Part shown: piece by piece, positions 17,419-28,526 of the stretch
Layout of the letters: each line of letters starts with the position of its first letter
Numbering within the stretch: position 1 is the stretch's first letter
Assembly: GCF_900059565.1 (NCBI RefSeq)
Contig: NZ_FIZW01000002.1
Span: 744,001-808,000 of the forward strand
Direction: 5' to 3'
From: Murdochiella massiliensis
GTDB lineage: Bacteria > Bacillota > Clostridia > Tissierellales > Peptoniphilaceae
DNA: 64,000 nucleotides
Program-made: the position numbers and the translations under genes
Notes under the pieces: generated by a model
What the model was told of the DNA's origin: nothing
What the model saw: only the letters and a program-made list of their open reading frames with translations
Databases searched by the model: none

Positions 17419-20400
17419 CTACTTTTCTTCTGTTTTCTTCTTTTTCCCGGCAACGAGGGTAACACCATAAAGACCCATTGCCACCGCTCCCATGGCTACC
17501 GTTCCCAGAAGAACGGTATCGCCGGTTTTCGGCGTCGCACCCTTGTTAGAAGTCGCGCCATGTTTTGCCATAACCTTTACCGTCACGGTCACTTCTTTCA
17601 CCGAACCATCAGGATACGTCACCACGATGACCGCTTTCTTTTCACCGGGTTTCGTAGTATCGACCTTGTCCTTAAATTTATAGGTCGTTCCCTTCGGCAG
17701 CTTGTCCTTGTTCTGGATGCCATCTTCCGGATTCGGCGTCTCGCCCGTATTTACCACGATATCCTTGCCTTCCGGGTTCGGCTTGTCCGGATTCGGTTTG
17801 TCCGGGTTGGGTTTGTCCGGATTGGGCTTGTCCGGATTCGGCTTGTCCGGATTCGGCTTATCCGGATTCGGTTTGTCCGGATTGGGCTTATCCGGATCCG
17901 GATTCGGATCCGGTTTCGGACCGACGGACTTACTCTTGTATCTTGCGGTATAGGTTTGATCAATCACCTTACCTTTTTCCGGAACCTCCGGCGACCACTG
18001 ATCAAACTTCTTTGCGCTATCCTTGTTCGTCGCCGTTTCGGGCAACACTTTGCGCAAATCCTCGTCCTCATAGGTGACATCGTTGCGAACATCGATAATC
18101 TTCTTTTGGTGACCTTCGACGGTTCCTTCTGACGTCGCATCAAAGATGAGTCGAACATAGCCTTCCGGTTTCTCGCCGGGATTCTCCGGATCGCGGACGA
18201 TCACCTTGGGGTTATCGACATATTGTGCGGTGTACGTCATTTCCACGACAGTACCTTCTGTCGGCACCACCGGATCCCACCTGTCGAAACGCTTGGTCGC
18301 ATCCCTGTAAACCGCTGTCCTGGGCAATTTTTCTTGCAAATCCGAATCCGCATAAGTGACGTCATTACGGACATCGATAATCTTCTTCTGATAGCCGTCC
18401 ACCGTACCCTCAACAGTTGCATCAAAGATGAGACGGACATAACCGTCCGGTTTCTCGCCCGGATTCTCAGGATCTTGTGTGATCACCTTGGGATTTTCGG
18501 CGTACTGTGCGACAAAGGTCTGCGTCTCAACCTTCCCGGTTTCCGGAACCAAGGGATTCCAAGCATCAAACTTCATTGTCCCGTCCTTATAGATCGCACT
18601 TCGCGGGAACTCCTTCCGCAAGTCGGCGTCTTTATAAGAGACGTCCTCACGGACATCAATTACCTTGTAGCGTTGTCCCTCAACCGTGCCGTCAGTCGTC
18701 GCGTCAAACGTCAGGCGAACGTAGCCATCCGGCACCTCGCCCGGATCGTCAGGATTCTTGGATACAATATATTTCGGGCCCTGTTCCTTAACCTCCACTG
18801 CATAGGACGGAAGTTTATCCTTTTCAGTTTGCGTAAGATAGATATCCTTGGGCGTTTTTCCTTCCGGCAATGAACTCGTCGGAATCTCGAATTTTCCTTG
18901 TGGATCAACAGGCACTTCAATGACGTTTCCGTCTTTATCTTTCAAGGGATCCCCGTTTTCATCCGTCACCGTGATCGTCGAACCGGGGATGCCATTTCCG
19001 GTAATCTTGTCTTCGCCGTACTTAACGATGTCCGGCGTCGGCGGATCGGAAATCTCCTTGATCGGAACCACGATGACATCGACGTCAATGATATAGCTTG
19101 AACCATCTTCATAGATGACTTCAATCGGTTCTTTGTACGTCCCGTCTTGCGCGGTCGTTACACGCTCCCCTTGCGGCTTATCAAACTTGAGAACACGAAT
19201 GGTCTGTAAATCCTTGCCTTGCTCGTCTTTCGGCGGTGTAATCGCCGCTTCATAGTCGTCCAACGTCAACGGATCGCCGACGCTCTTAATTATCTTTGTT
19301 GCCGTCGGTTCCAAGGGAAGGATGGGCTGCGTCGGCGTGCCGTACGCAGCGATGATTTCCCGTTCTTGCTGAATCATCATGCGTTTCGCAAAGTCCACCG
19401 TCACCCGGCCTTGGGGATTTTGTTCGCTAACTTGAGCCGGATCCTTGTAATACCAACCCTCAAAAGTGTAATTTCCGATTGGATTCGGATCTTTTTCCGG
19501 AATAAGGACTTGGGCAAGCGGATTGACATAGTAAACTCTTCGCTGCTTATCCACCGCTTTATCCGTTGGATTCACCGTCACCTTGACGTAATCGGAAAGC
19601 TCCGGATTATTTTTCACAACATTTGGCTTATCCTCATCATTCAAGGCACGATAGATATTCTTAAATACCTTAACCGGAATGTTGACGACTTTCTTTGTTC
19701 CGTTCTTAAAGGTGACCTCTGCTTGGATTTGAACGGTCCTCGGCTGGCTGTCGCCCACCGGTCCACCTTCCTCCTTAACCCGGTTATAAATATCCTCTTC
19801 GCTCGTGATGATTCGATAACTCTGATACTCCGGAAGATCGGTTACCTTTTTCAAAGCCTGATCAAACTGGTCTTTTTTAGGCATGAAGTTATTCACCCAG
19901 GTCCCGTCATCCTTCTTCAGGGATTCAAATACCCACATTTCACCTATGTCGGTTTCCGGAACGTGCTCCACGTCCGACCACTTCAGGTTATATTGGGCAA
20001 CAATCGTCGTTTCTTTCACGGTGAATTTACCCTTGATCGTTTCCTCCTTATTCCAGACCTTGGGGGCACCAACCTTTACCTGCCAGGACTTAAATTGCCA
20101 CTTTGCCTCCTTGCCCTTTGCATCCTTTACCGGATTTCCGTCTTCGTCCTTTACCCCGCCACCTTGCGGGGCAGCAGCAGGAATTTCCACAATTTTCTCG
20201 GGATTGACCTTAAAGTGCTTTTTGCTCTTACCGGTAAACTGATTACCCGTAATTGACGCATCCGCCTTATCCGTTGTATCAAGATAGACATCAACAAAGT
20301 AGTCAGGAAAGTCTTCATTCCCCGTAGTAATCTCGATGACGTCCTTCAAGGGTTTGAACGTAGCCGTAAAGGTGTAGTCCCTCCGGATAGCGGTGTTGCC

Positions 20401-23400
20401 ATCGAGCAAGGAACTGTCCTGCCAACCGACAAACTCACAATTCGGATCCGGTGTAATCACCGGGGGCAGAAGCGATCCCTGGGCATCCTGCCCTTGAGGA
20501 ACGGGAATGTTGCGGAAGTCCAGTCCGTCAATTACATCATAGATGACTTGCTTGATTGGATTGCCGTCTGCATCCTTCCCGAATGAACCATCCCGGCCTG
20601 CTTTGAATACAACCCTGTGATACCCGTCTGGTGTTTTTGCGTCAGGTGTTTTGCGCTTAATTACCCTGATGTCCTTGTAATAGAAGTTAACCTCATTAGA
20701 TTTAACTCCATTGATTCCAGTCATTTCGCCATCTTCGTTGACATCATAGAAAAGCTGTCTTTGAGGAGTGCTAATAATCTTCCAGCCTGGTATCTCTCTG
20801 TAGTTCACTGCATCATAGTCGGTAGCTCCACTCGTTACTTCCTCAGTGTCTATTATCTTGAAGCTATCATTTGGTTTCTTGCCAATTCCAGGTAATTTAT
20901 CAGCATCTTCTTCTGTAGTACTTAGATAGTTTACCTTGTAATGCCTCTTGGTAAATTCTCTGTAGAAGAACATGAAGTAATTATTTTCAGCCTTAGGATT
21001 GTCCACCAAAGCACCATTTTCCTTTATCTTTTCTGGTTCCACCATTAATACCTGTGAATATCTATTTGTTCTCTTTGTCTTATCTAGGTATTCTTTATAA
21101 TCGGTGGATTTTTCGGCAAGCTTATCCCATTCAGCCTCAGGTATAGTTAGATAATCTTCGCCTTGGTGTTTAGCAGTAGCCTCCGCATATTCACCAACTC
21201 TTTTGTTATATAAAGTAGTCTCTTTTCTTTTTATTTCCTTGAAGTCCTGATCAAGGAAAACATGAGTTGATGGAATATCAACCAAATCGTTCTTAACCCA
21301 TATTGCCTTCAAATATGCGTCTTCTACGACCTCATTGTCAAAAGCATATAGCTCGGGCACACCATATTTATCCATATAGGATGTGTCAACAGAGCCGTCA
21401 TTCTTATGCCTTATTAGCTCCCAGCCAAGGAAGTCATAACCTTTTCGCTTAGGCTCTTTCGGTTGCTTGATTTTTGTTCTGCTTTTAACATCGAAAACCT
21501 GTACATCACCTTCGTTTGGAAGCTTCTCAGGTAGCTGGTAGACAGTCTTGTCCGCAGATGTCTGAATTAACTCACCGTCCTTGAAGGTTGCAATATCCAT
21601 AGGGTCTATATCTAAAAGATTGCCTTGGTTAGGATCAAATTTAACCTTATATGTTTTATCAGGCTCACCCCATTTTGCATAAAGAACTATATCATAATTA
21701 GGCATATTAGCATCCGCATCAGCAAGCTTAGCCTTTAATTCTTTTATTTCATTCTGTATTTTGTATTTCTTATCCTTGTCCTTAGAATTCTTCGCTAATT
21801 CTTCATATTTATCAGCAAGCTTAGCCTCAAGTTCTTCAGATTTCTTCACTGTATCTTTAATCAGCTTGCTACCCTGAGGGTCCATCGCCCAGCCCTTGAA
21901 AACGAAATCATCTGGCACATTGGCAGGTCTATCCGCCTCAGTAAGCTTATATTCTTCGTCAAGATTTAATTTGCGAAGAGGAATTTCATAACTAACATCG
22001 GATACAGTTGCATCTTTACCACTTGCAAGCTTTTTCTTTGCAAGTTCAGATTGTTCATTTATATCTGACGAATCCGTATCCAGGTATATCTTGTATTTCT
22101 CACGCTCATAGGTAAATGCAAATCGATACTTAGGAATATCTTTGAAAGGAACTCCGTTAATTCCCTTCTCAGCAATAGGATCAAAGAATGACTTCTCATT
22201 ATTTTTTCTTTTTTCTTCAGTTTTATCTAACTGCTTACCAAGCTCATCAAAAGTAAGCTGCGAGAGGTCTTCCGTATAACCTATTTTCTTAGCAGGGCGC
22301 AGCTTTGCATCCTCAACAGGATTAATTCCATCATGCTTAGGCTTAAATCCTACAATTCCCGGAGCAGGATATTCGTATGAAACGATTGTATCAATTTTTG
22401 TATATGACATATCTGGATTATAGTGGAGCTTGCCGTCAAAGCCCTCGAACAAATATTCCATATAATAGATAGCGAATTGATACTCTGCACTTGAACAAGG
22501 TCCAAGAGAAATAGTTCTTGCAGGTAATTTTTTTCCTGTTGAAGTTGAGTGAGTCGCAGGCGTTACAGCTGGGTCTAGATCAGTAAAATCTCTATCTATA
22601 AAATCCTTTGATGTTAGCCAGTACGGCGGAGTGTCAAGATATAGACTTTGGTCGAGATTTCCATTATTTTCTGAATTTAACTGCCAGCCTATAAAGCTTT
22701 GATTTGGTTCAAAGTCAATTCCACCTTGCCCTATGAGCCACATATCGTTAGGCCATTTTTTCATTCTCTCGCCGAACTTCGCAACAAAATTATATGGTTT
22801 ATTCACTTCCTTAGTAGAATCGTATTTTGTTCCATCCGGAAGCACCATCTTTGCTTCTTTAGCTGGGAAACCTGCGTTAGGTTCATCTATACAGAATTTT
22901 TCAAATAGCATTGTATATGTCTGACGATCGTAGTAGATATTATATGTGGTGCTGCCGTCAGGCTGAACCTTCTTTGTTAACAAAACATTGGTTCCGTCAT
23001 CCTGCTTAACCGTTTCCGTGTTTTCTTTCTTTATCTTTTTTTCATTTCTAACAAAATATTTGTTTAATTCATTTACTTTTGCGTTTTCAGTCAAAGACTT
23101 CTCAATTTCTGGAAATTTAATTCCAGAAGGCATCATAAGAGATAGATCCGGTCTGCTTCCCGTATCTGCATCCTTGACGACCTTTGCTCCGATATAATCA
23201 TATCCAGCAGAATCCGCTTTCTCTGTCCAGAACTGAATCGTATAATTTGCCTTAGGCTCATCTTTCCATAATGCCGTAAACTTAACATTGTGCGCAGGCA
23301 TAGCATCCTTGATACCGTCCTTAAAATCCTTCATGTCGAACTTCGTGTCCTTATGAATGGTTTTAATATTGCCATTTTCATCCTTGTAATTTAAGTCGGT

Positions 23401-24318
23401 ATCTGACTTCCAGCCTTGAAATATACCACCAATTTTCTTAGGCTTTACATTTAGATTAGGTATTGTTTGCCCATAGTAAAGCGTCTGAGATGGTATGGGT
23501 GTCCCCCCATCCATATCATAGCTGACGTTAAATGAATCTCTGTTATATCTATATTCAATAACATACTCATCCCTACTATCTGGCACTCTGGTTTTAATCA
23601 CAGTCTTTTCTGGGACATATCCCCTTCTTTCTTTTTCTGAAAGTGGAGATACAGTAATTTCTTGACCTACAAAACCATTAGCTGTCGTATAGATATCTTC
23701 TTTCTCTCCGTCCTTAAACCCATATTTATTCTTATCATAGAGAGCTTGGAAAATATGTTTAACCTTAATCTCACCCTCCTTGGCAGTGTAGATATAAGGA
23801 TGTAAAAATGTATATCGACTACCATTTTTATTCCCTAAACGTGCTTTAGTCTTTATATAGTCATAATTGATTATTGTAGTAGGAGTAGGTTTAGTATATC
23901 CGTCAATATCGGGCAAATCGACCTGTTTGTTTATTTTATTTTTCTCTTCCTCAGAAATTACATTGCGGGGATTGCCCTTAGAATCCTTGTAAGTATACTC
24001 GTCATCACCTACTGTTGCCTCATATGGCTGAAACAGATGAACATCGGCACCATCTTTCATCGCCTTATACTCAGCCCTGATATCAAAAATACGGGGCATT
24101 TCAGAATTCTTTATCTGAGCATTTGCTTCTTCCGTTGTGGTTGGATCATCTCCAAGCTCAGCAGGATTTGAAGCCTTTTCCTTATTCAAGAATTTTGATT
24201 TTTCTTCGGAAATATTGTCATAGTTAAAATCATTTGCTGCAAATATGCTTGCCGGCAAAGAAGTAATTACCATCACAATGGCAAGAAAAAAAATAAATAT
24301 TCTCTGCTTGGTGCTCAT
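17419..24318 (-). CDS. Giant cell-wall-anchored surface protein (2299 aa) with InlB-type and tandem C-terminal repeats
   Basis: The N-terminus is a signal peptide ([20 protein letters not shown] ... SIFAAN). The body contains several Listeria-Bacteroides/InlB B-repeat-like modules ([28 protein letters not shown]) and coiled stretches rich in Lys/Glu/Asp. Towards the end are three tandem ~85-residue repeats ([12 protein letters not shown]...), a run of about nine NPDKP units, a Rib-like domain ([16 protein letters not shown]) and a sorting tail TPKTGDT, hydrophobic helix, GKKKKTEEK. The motif is TPKTG, not LPXTG. It is probably an adhesin. The ATG at 24318 follows GAGGAGGGAAAAC and was preferred to 24363. 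The 5' half (about 20.65-24.3 kb) is AT-rich while the 3' half is GC-richer, so the gene appears mosaic. Confidence 0.85.
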   Translation of the reverse strand: MSTKQRIFIFFLAIVMVITSLPASIFAANDFNYDNISEEKSKFLNKEKASNPAELGDDPTTTEEANAQIKNSEMPRIFDIRAEYKAMKDGADVHLFQPYEATVGDDEYTYKDSKGNPRNVISEEEKNKINKQVDLPDIDGYTKPTPTTIINYDYIKTKARLGNKNGSRYTFLHPYIYTAKEGEIKVKHIFQALYDKNKYGFKDGEKEDIYTTANGFVGQEITVSPLSEKERRGYVPEKTVIKTRVPDSRDEYVIEYRYNRDSFNVSYDMDGGTPIPSQTLYYGQTIPNLNVKPKKIGGIFQGWKSDTDLNYKDENGNIKTIHKDTKFDMKDFKDGIKDAMPAHNVKFTALWKDEPKANYTIQFWTEKADSAGYDYIGAKVVKDADTGSRPDLSLMMPSGIKFPEIEKSLTENAKVNELNKYFVRNEKKIKKENTETVKQDDGTNVLLTKKVQPDGSTTYNIYYDRQTYTMLFEKFCIDEPNAGFPAKEAKMVLPDGTKYDSTKEVNKPYNFVAKFGERMKKWPNDMWLIGQGGIDFEPNQSFIGWQLNSENNGNLDQSLYLDTPPYWLTSKDFIDRDFTDLDPAVTPATHSTSTGKKLPARTISLGPCSSAEYQFAIYYMEYLFEGFDGKLHYNPDMSYTKIDTIVSYEYPAPGIVGFKPKHDGINPVEDAKLRPAKKIGYTEDLSQLTFDELGKQLDKTEEKRKNNEKSFFDPIAEKGINGVPFKDIPKYRFAFTYEREKYKIYLDTDSSDINEQSELAKKKLASGKDATVSDVSYEIPLRKLNLDEEYKLTEADRPANVPDDFVFKGWAMDPQGSKLIKDTVKKSEELEAKLADKYEELAKNSKDKDKKYKIQNEIKELKAKLADADANMPNYDIVLYAKWGEPDKTYKVKFDPNQGNLLDIDPMDIATFKDGELIQTSADKTVYQLPEKLPNEGDVQVFDVKSRTKIKQPKEPKRKGYDFLGWELIRHKNDGSVDTSYMDKYGVPELYAFDNEVVEDAYLKAIWVKNDLVDIPSTHVFLDQDFKEIKRKETTLYNKRVGEYAEATAKHQGEDYLTIPEAEWDKLAEKSTDYKEYLDKTKRTNRYSQVLMVEPEKIKENGALVDNPKAENNYFMFFYREFTKRHYKVNYLSTTEEDADKLPGIGKKPNDSFKIIDTEEVTSGATDYDAVNYREIPGWKIISTPQRQLFYDVNEDGEMTGINGVKSNEVNFYYKDIRVIKRKTPDAKTPDGYHRVVFKAGRDGSFGKDADGNPIKQVIYDVIDGLDFRNIPVPQGQDAQGSLLPPVITPDPNCEFVGWQDSSLLDGNTAIRRDYTFTATFKPLKDVIEITTGNEDFPDYFVDVYLDTTDKADASITGNQFTGKSKKHFKVNPEKIVEIPAAAPQGGGVKDEDGNPVKDAKGKEAKWQFKSWQVKVGAPKVWNKEETIKGKFTVKETTIVAQYNLKWSDVEHVPETDIGEMWVFESLKKDDGTWVNNFMPKKDQFDQALKKVTDLPEYQSYRIITSEEDIYNRVKEEGGPVGDSQPRTVQIQAEVTFKNGTKKVVNIPVKVFKNIYRALNDEDKPNVVKNNPELSDYVKVTVNPTDKAVDKQRRVYYVNPLAQVLIPEKDPNPIGNYTFEGWYYKDPAQVSEQNPQGRVTVDFAKRMMIQQEREIIAAYGTPTQPILPLEPTATKIIKSVGDPLTLDDYEAAITPPKDEQGKDLQTIRVLKFDKPQGERVTTAQDGTYKEPIEVIYEDGSSYIIDVDVIVVPIKEISDPPTPDIVKYGEDKITGNGIPGSTITVTDENGDPLKDKDGNVIEVPVDPQGKFEIPTSSLPEGKTPKDIYLTQTEKDKLPSYAVEVKEQGPKYIVSKNPDDPGEVPDGYVRLTFDATTDGTVEGQRYKVIDVREDVSYKDADLRKEFPRSAIYKDGTMKFDAWNPLVPETGKVETQTFVAQYAENPKVITQDPENPGEKPDGYVRLIFDATVEGTVDGYQKKIIDVRNDVTYADSDLQEKLPRTAVYRDATKRFDRWDPVVPTEGTVVEMTYTAQYVDNPKVIVRDPENPGEKPEGYVRLIFDATSEGTVEGHQKKIIDVRNDVTYEDEDLRKVLPETATNKDSAKKFDQWSPEVPEKGKVIDQTYTARYKSKSVGPKPDPNPDPDKPNPDKPNPDKPNPDKPNPDKPNPDKPNPDKPNPDKPNPEGKDIVVNTGETPNPEDGIQNKDKLPKGTTYKFKDKVDTTKPGEKKAVIVVTYPDGSVKEVTVTVKVMAKHGATSNKGATPKTGDTVLLGTVAMGAVAMGLYGVTLVAGKKKKTEEK
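17780..17920 (-). repeat. NPDKP pentapeptide repeat tract in surface protein gene
   Basis: About nine 15-bp units encoding Asn-Pro-Asp-Lys-Pro form the wall-spanning stalk before the Rib-like domain. Such tracts change length by slippage. Confidence 0.85.
17940..18730 (-). repeat. Three tandem ~85-residue repeats in surface protein gene
   Basis: Each unit runs from a [20 protein letters not shown] start through [10 protein letters not shown] to a WDP/WSP-VVP end and TYTAQY. The repeats differ by scattered substitutions; the two nearer the C-terminus are most alike. Confidence 0.8.
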
Positions 24319-24819
24319 GTTTTCCCTCCTCTTATTATTTTTTTGCTCAAGCTTATAATTCATTTATTTGACTATATTATTTCATAGGCTGTATATAGAA
24401 ATTATATATAAAATCTTAAAATAACATGCCTATTATTCTATAATAGCCTGACCGCTGCCAAAACACCGCTCAACCCCCATTGCAATCTTTCTTTTACTTT
24501 GTGTATGTTCCTACTGTTCATTTCTCCCCCCCCCACAAAAAATCGACCTATTTCGTCCAATTTAATTTCTATTGTATCGACTGAATGTTGTTTTTTCAAT
24601 CCCTTACTGCGACAAAGCTGACGTATACGCCACCATCGTTCCTACGCATCGACCATCGTTCCCACGCATCGACCATCGTTCCCACTCGTCAACGCAACCT
24701 TTGTTTCCTCTTTTGTATCCTCTTCGCCATTTTGCTGTACGGTGTCGGTCTATCAAAATTTTAGTTGGACTATTCTACCACATAGGAAATCATGTCACTT
24801 AGAAAAATAACGAATTCGT
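24319..24819. promoter_or_regulatory. Upstream region of the giant surface protein gene, with C9 tract and inverted repeat
   Basis: This 500-bp gap is AT-rich near the gene. It holds an exact inverted repeat CTATTAT-TCT-ATAATAG (24430-24446), TATATATAAT-like -10 candidates between it and the gene, and a C9 homopolymer at 24526-24534 (G9 on the coding strand), about 210 bp before the ATG. Further out is a short tandem GCATCGACCATCGTTCCC repeat (about 24634-24690). I see no credible gene. Confidence 0.5.
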
Positions 24820-25581
24820 TTACGTGTTGATGGAGCCAGCCGAAATACATTTGCGGAATCGACCTTCGCTCATGGGTTCATTGGACTGGTATTCGCCATG
24901 GAAGAACAAGGCAAAGGTGGTAATCGGCGTAGGCGCATTCTGTGCTTCTTCTTTGCTTGTCAAATGTATCGCTTGAAATGGGATGTTCTCCTCTTTTGCC
25001 GTCTTCGCCATAATCGGCACATACTTGGCGTTAAAGGGGCATTGGTCGGTATAGTATAAAACGTACCCAACGGAATCCACGTGCGGATGCTTGGCGCAGA
25101 GCTTGAACGTCGGAGGCTGGGCATCCGACAAAAAGGGCAAAAACCAGAGTTGAATGCGGTTATCTGCTTCGTCACATACCGTAAACCCCACATGGGTGAG
25201 AAATTTCGGATCCGCCAGAAACGGTGTTTTCCGCTTTGCAGAGAGAATGCACAGACCTTTCTTGCCCTTCTGCCTGCTTTCCTCTACGCACGTGCCGAGC
25301 AAATCTTGAGCGTACCCATGCCCCTTAAACGAGCCGGAGACCCAAAGGCAATCAATATACATATAGCCGTCAGCATTCAAGGGAACCCAGGCGTTTTCTG
25401 CCGGAATGTACTCAATAAAGCATTTCCCCCGCTCAGACGCTTTCAAAAAAACAAGCCCTTCCTCCAACCGTTCTTCTAACCACGCTTTTTTGGAAGAAAC
25501 CTGTACGTCCGAATTGCCGCTTAGCGCACAGCAGATATGTTCGTTTTCCAAATTGTCTTTCGTTATTCGTATATATTCCAT
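24820..25581 (-). CDS. GNAT acetyltransferase with YoaP-like C-terminal domain
   Basis: The 253 residues begin with a GNAT domain (about 1-130). YMYIDCLWVSGSFKGHGYAQ contains the acetyl-CoA-binding G-x-G-x-A loop, followed by GLCILSAKRKTPFLADPKF. The second half (VLYYTDQCPFNAKYVP, PTPITTFALFFHGEY) matches the YoaP-type C-terminal domain, a thioredoxin-like segment with a single visible Cys. The substrate is unknown. It is a single gene with an AAGGAT ribosome binding site. Confidence 0.8.
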   Translation of the reverse strand: MEYIRITKDNLENEHICCALSGNSDVQVSSKKAWLEERLEEGLVFLKASERGKCFIEYIPAENAWVPLNADGYMYIDCLWVSGSFKGHGYAQDLLGTCVEESRQKGKKGLCILSAKRKTPFLADPKFLTHVGFTVCDEADNRIQLWFLPFLSDAQPPTFKLCAKHPHVDSVGYVLYYTDQCPFNAKYVPIMAKTAKEENIPFQAIHLTSKEEAQNAPTPITTFALFFHGEYQSNEPMSEGRFRKCISAGSINT

Positions 25582-25654
25582 ATCCTTTGCCTCTTTCCGC
25601 GCAGAAACATCGCCTCTGTTTTTTCCGTGCGCAACAACGGAATTTCTTCTACTA

Positions 25655-25934
25655 AACGGACCGGCAGGGAACTTATACCCTCTTAGGAAATGGACACACC
25701 ATTACGCGATCGGATGAAAAAACCTATACCTACAATAATGTGATCCTCGCCCATATGATCCTTGCCAATGTGATCCTCGCCTACCATATCGCATCCTACA
25801 CGAAAATGCTCATCGATATGAACACCACCTACAAACAAAATATAGAAATTATCCCCTCCGTTTTTCATCACCGCTCGGTGATTCTTGGCGCCGTCTATCT
25901 GGCGATTCAGGAGTTTCTGCACGCTCTTGTCTAA
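25655..25934 (+). pseudogene. C-terminal fragment, possibly of a ROK-family protein
   Basis: The plus strand is open from just after a TAA to the stop at 25932-25934, with no start codon context. It reads YTLLGNGHTITRSDEKTYTY ... and ends IEIIPSVFHHRSVILGAVYL AIQEFL. The segment IIPS...ILGAVYLA resembles the C-terminus of ROK sugar kinases/regulators (PS..g..a.liGAa.la). The N-terminal two thirds are missing. The assignment is tentative. Confidence 0.35.
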
Positions 25935-26031
25935 AATACGCTCACTTTTTCGCCGGCTCTTGTTTCCCGGTTTGGCGCTTTGCGAAAAGTAAAGGGGCAA
26001 GCCGGAAACAAAAGCGCCTGTACCAACGTCG

Positions 26032-26146
26032 TTACTTTCTCGGTCTCGTTAACATTATCCCCATAACCGCACCAAAGAAAGCAGCCGAAGCAAATCGCAA
26101 AAAGAGCCATTCAATCGCATGAAATAATGTGCCGACGACTGCCGTT
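26032..26146 (-). pseudogene. Truncated copy of the 3' end of the XRE-membrane regulator
   Basis: About 115 bp closely resembles 12298-12412, including the stop codon and the C-terminal LTRPRK codons. Similarity ends where the hairpin array begins (26147), showing an ectopic copy cut at the array boundary. Confidence 0.75.
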
Positions 26147-26149
26147 TGG

Positions 26150-26565
26150 TGTTCATGGAATATGCCCCTGGCAAACAACAATTTCGGTGCGCTGCCAGGG
26201 GCGGTTTCATGGTATTCGACCCTGGCTGATGGCTTTTTTTGGCGTTTGCCGGGGTAGCCATCCCCTTTTCAACCCTGGCAAATCTCAAAATCACACGTTT
26301 GCCGGGGGCATAAGGACACCGCTAACCCTGCCAAACATCAATTTCGACGCGCTGCAGGGTGCTTTCATGGTATTCGACCCTGGCTGATGGCGTTTTTTGG
26401 CGTTTGCCGGGGTAGCCATCCCCTTTTCAACCCTGGCAAATCTCAAAATCACACGTTTGCCGGGGGCATAAGGACACCGCTAACCCTGGCAAACAACATT
26501 TTCAACGCGCAGCCAGGGGCGATTTCAAGCTGCACGACCCTGGCAAACAGGAGTTTCGTCTTCCA
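26150..26565. repeat. GCCAGGG-type hairpin array with ~160-bp higher-order repeat
   Basis: Hairpins with GCCAGGG or GCCGGGG and CCCTGGC arms are separated by ~21-bp linkers. The block from TGATGGC through CCGCTAACCCTG occurs twice, starting near 26226 and 26386, a period of 160 bp, or three hairpin units. It shares its leader (CCCCTGGCAAACAACAATTT) in weakened form with the array at 13.6 kb. Confidence 0.8.
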
Positions 26566-27056
26566 ACCAGGGTACGGTGACCCCGGTGAATGATGCATTC
26601 TGACTTCGACCAGGGTTCGATGACCCTGATGAATGGTGAATTATGGCTTCAGCCAGGGTGCGTGACCCTGATAAGTGACGAATTTTAACTCCAGACAGGG
26701 TCGTCGTCCCTGATAAACGACGAATTTTAGCTCCAGACAGGGTCTGCCGGCCCTGATAAATGGTGTATTTTAGCTTCAGCCAGGGTCCGTCGTCCCTGAT
26801 AAAAGATAAATTTCGCCTCCAGACAGGGCACGCTGCCCCTGATAAACGACGAATTTTAACTCCAGACAGGGTCGTCGTCCCTGATAAACGACGAATTTTG
26901 ACTTCAATCAGGGTGCGTGACCCTGATAAACGACGATTTTTAGCTCCAGACAGGGCTCGCTGTCCCTGGGAAATGACGAGTTTTGCCCCCAGATAGGGCA
27001 CGATGGCCCTGATAAACGATAAATTTTAACTCCTACCAGGGTTTACCGACCCTGGC
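26566..27056. repeat. CAGGGT-type short hairpin array (about 12 units, ~42 bp period)
   Basis: Units consist of CAGGGT, 5-8 variable bases, then ACCCTG or CCCTG, followed by a ~24-bp linker of the type ATAAACGACGAATTTTAACT. Arms recur at 26654, 26696, 26738 and so on. The array directly continues the GCCAGGG array and runs into an AlkD gene relic. The same unit type occurs at 32101-32460 and 36950-37100. Confidence 0.8.
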
Positions 27057-27128
27057 AAATGGTGAAAAGGTAAAACCACCCGGAATAGCTCGCCACCCGA
27101 TTGACCGACATCAATAAACGGAACTTTG

Positions 27129-27344
27129 TTATTGTTTCCGTGTCTTAAATGCTCTTTTGTGTCGGTGTCAGGCGCGTGCTTTTCCGGGCTTTCTGCATTG
27201 TCTTATTGTGCGTCCACGTGTCTAGGCGATGATCTTTCAAGTATGTTATAGTCGCATACCATTGCTTTCCCAAAGTGCTCGCATAGAATCACGCCATCAT
27301 CCTTCGAACATAGTACTCTTCACAATAAACCAGAGCGGATATCG
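27129..27344 (-). pseudogene. Truncated copy of the AlkD-like gene (3' part)
   Basis: This segment, with about 70 bp downstream of it, closely matches 32458-32740: the 3' third of the AlkD gene, the intergenic text CCACCC...GACCGAC and the adjoining array. The copy stops exactly at the cupin gene's 3' end. Confidence 0.75.
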
Positions 27345-27671
27345 CTATTCAAATATAAGAAGAAGCGCCATCTTAAACTTCTTCGTTGCTTTAACCGCGT
27401 GCAGAGCGGCTTTTGCAAAGTGGAAATTTTCGCCCGCCTTGATCGGATGATCTTTTCCCTCGTATGCAATCACCGCTTCGCCGTCCAAAGCAAAAAGCAG
27501 TGCCTCGCCAGGAGCGGCGTGCTCGGGAAGTCCCGTGCCTTCATCAAAGGCCATAAGGATACACTTCATCTTGTCATTGTGCGCCACATCGAGTTTGATG
27601 ATCTTTCCTTCCGCATACGGAACAAGATCGACCAATTTGAAAACTTCGCCTGCTTTGATTCCTTCGTTCAT
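27345..27671 (-). CDS. Small cupin-domain protein
   Basis: The 108-residue single-cupin protein has the usual two motifs: GTGLPEHAAPGEALLFALDG with the metal-binding His/Glu, and HPIKAGENFHFAKAALHAV. Such proteins are often metal-binding and of unknown substrate. The ATG at 27671 follows AAAGGATG. It is divergent from the Crp/Fnr gene, sharing an intergenic region that contains a GTTG-N6-CAAC palindrome, so control by that regulator is likely. Its 3' end abuts the AlkD relic. Confidence 0.8.
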   Translation of the reverse strand: MNEGIKAGEVFKLVDLVPYAEGKIIKLDVAHNDKMKCILMAFDEGTGLPEHAAPGEALLFALDGEAVIAYEGKDHPIKAGENFHFAKAALHAVKATKKFKMALLLIFE

Positions 27672-27824
27672 AGGATCATCCTTTCTTGTTAATGCCTCCG
27701 CATAGGCCACGTATAGACCACACCCTCTTCGGTTCTCATTTCATGTGATCGTTTTTTGTATACCATAAGCTTCTTCTTATTTTGATTTCCCGCTTTGATT
27801 ATAGTAGAATGAAAGCAACAAATA

Positions 27825-27840
27825 CGTTGCTTTGGCAACG
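27825..27840. promoter_or_regulatory. Candidate Crp/Fnr operator CGTTGC-TTTG-GCAACG
   Basis: An exact 6-bp inverted repeat (GTTG-N6-CAAC core), 14 bp upstream of the Crp/Fnr start codon and between it and the divergent cupin gene. The same core with extended arms lies upstream of the DUF438 gene at 30594-30613. Confidence 0.65.
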
Positions 27841-27854
27841 GAATAGAGGTTTGC

Positions 27855-28526
27855 ATGAATACTTTTTTTCTGACCACGACGCAACTTTTTTATGGCATCA
27901 ATGAAAGCGAAATCGAGGAGCTTCTCCCCTGTCTGGGAGCAAATGAGCGTAAATTTCAAAAGGAAGAGATCATCTTCCGGGCAGGATTGCCCGTCAACCA
28001 GATCGGGCTTGTGGAATCCGGTAGTGTCAATATCGTCGTTAATTACTACTGGGGAAATTGCAATATTTTTGCCCATGTTGGAGCAGGACAGGTGTTTGCA
28101 GAAAACTATGCCGCTATTCCCGGAAAAGAGCTCCTCTGTGAGGTCGTTGCCTGCGAAGAAACCCAAGTGCTTTTTTTAAATATGCAGAACATACTGACAA
28201 CCTGCACTCGCGCTTGTACCTTCCATACCCGCCTCATAAAGAATATGCTTCGGATTTCCGCGCAGAAAAATCTGAATTTATCAGCTCGCATGATGCACAC
28301 AGCTCCCTATTCTCTGCGGCAAAGGCTACTATCCTACTTGTCCGAGCAAGCACTGGAAAATGGAACACCACACTTTACCATCCCGTTTAATCGTCAGCAA
28401 CTTGCGGACTACCTCGCTGTCAATCGCAGTTCTATGTCGAAAGAGCTGTCCAGAATGCAGGAGGAGGGATTACTTACGTATCATAAAAATAGATTTACAT
28501 TGAAGGAGCCTCGCCTTTATGAATAA
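27855..28526 (+). CDS. Crp/Fnr family transcriptional regulator
   Basis: The 223 residues comprise a cyclic-nucleotide-binding-like beta barrel (about 15-125), a dimer helix and a C-terminal winged helix (FNRQQLADYLAVNRSSMSKELSRMQEEG, about 170-198). There is no FNR-type N-terminal Cys cluster and the cNMP-binding Arg motif is absent, so the signal is unknown; HcpR-like heme/NO sensing is one option. It overlaps the DUF488 gene by 8 bp. It is probably autoregulated through the palindrome just upstream. Confidence 0.85.
   Translation: MNTFFLTTTQLFYGINESEIEELLPCLGANERKFQKEEIIFRAGLPVNQIGLVESGSVNIVVNYYWGNCNIFAHVGAGQVFAENYAAIPGKELLCEVVACEETQVLFLNMQNILTTCTRACTFHTRLIKNMLRISAQKNLNLSARMMHTAPYSLRQRLLSYLSEQALENGTPHFTIPFNRQQLADYLAVNRSSMSKELSRMQEEGLLTYHKNRFTLKEPRLYE

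Noticed and set aside
17410..18132. Plus-strand frame opposite the surface-protein repeats
   Set aside because: It is the antisense of low-complexity NPDKP and repeat coding sequence, with Arg/Ile-rich artefactual composition.
24572..24802. 76-residue plus-strand frame upstream of the surface protein
   Set aside because: It spans the short tandem repeat and has no credible start or composition.
25683..26000. 105-residue minus-strand frame opposite the ROK-like fragment
   Set aside because: Its repeated DHIGKDHMGEDH text is the antisense of the plus-strand fragment, whose sequence resembles a real protein end.
26525..27001. 158-residue minus-strand frame in the short hairpin array
   Set aside because: It is a by-product of the 42-bp period; composition follows the repeat and no ribosome binding site is present.
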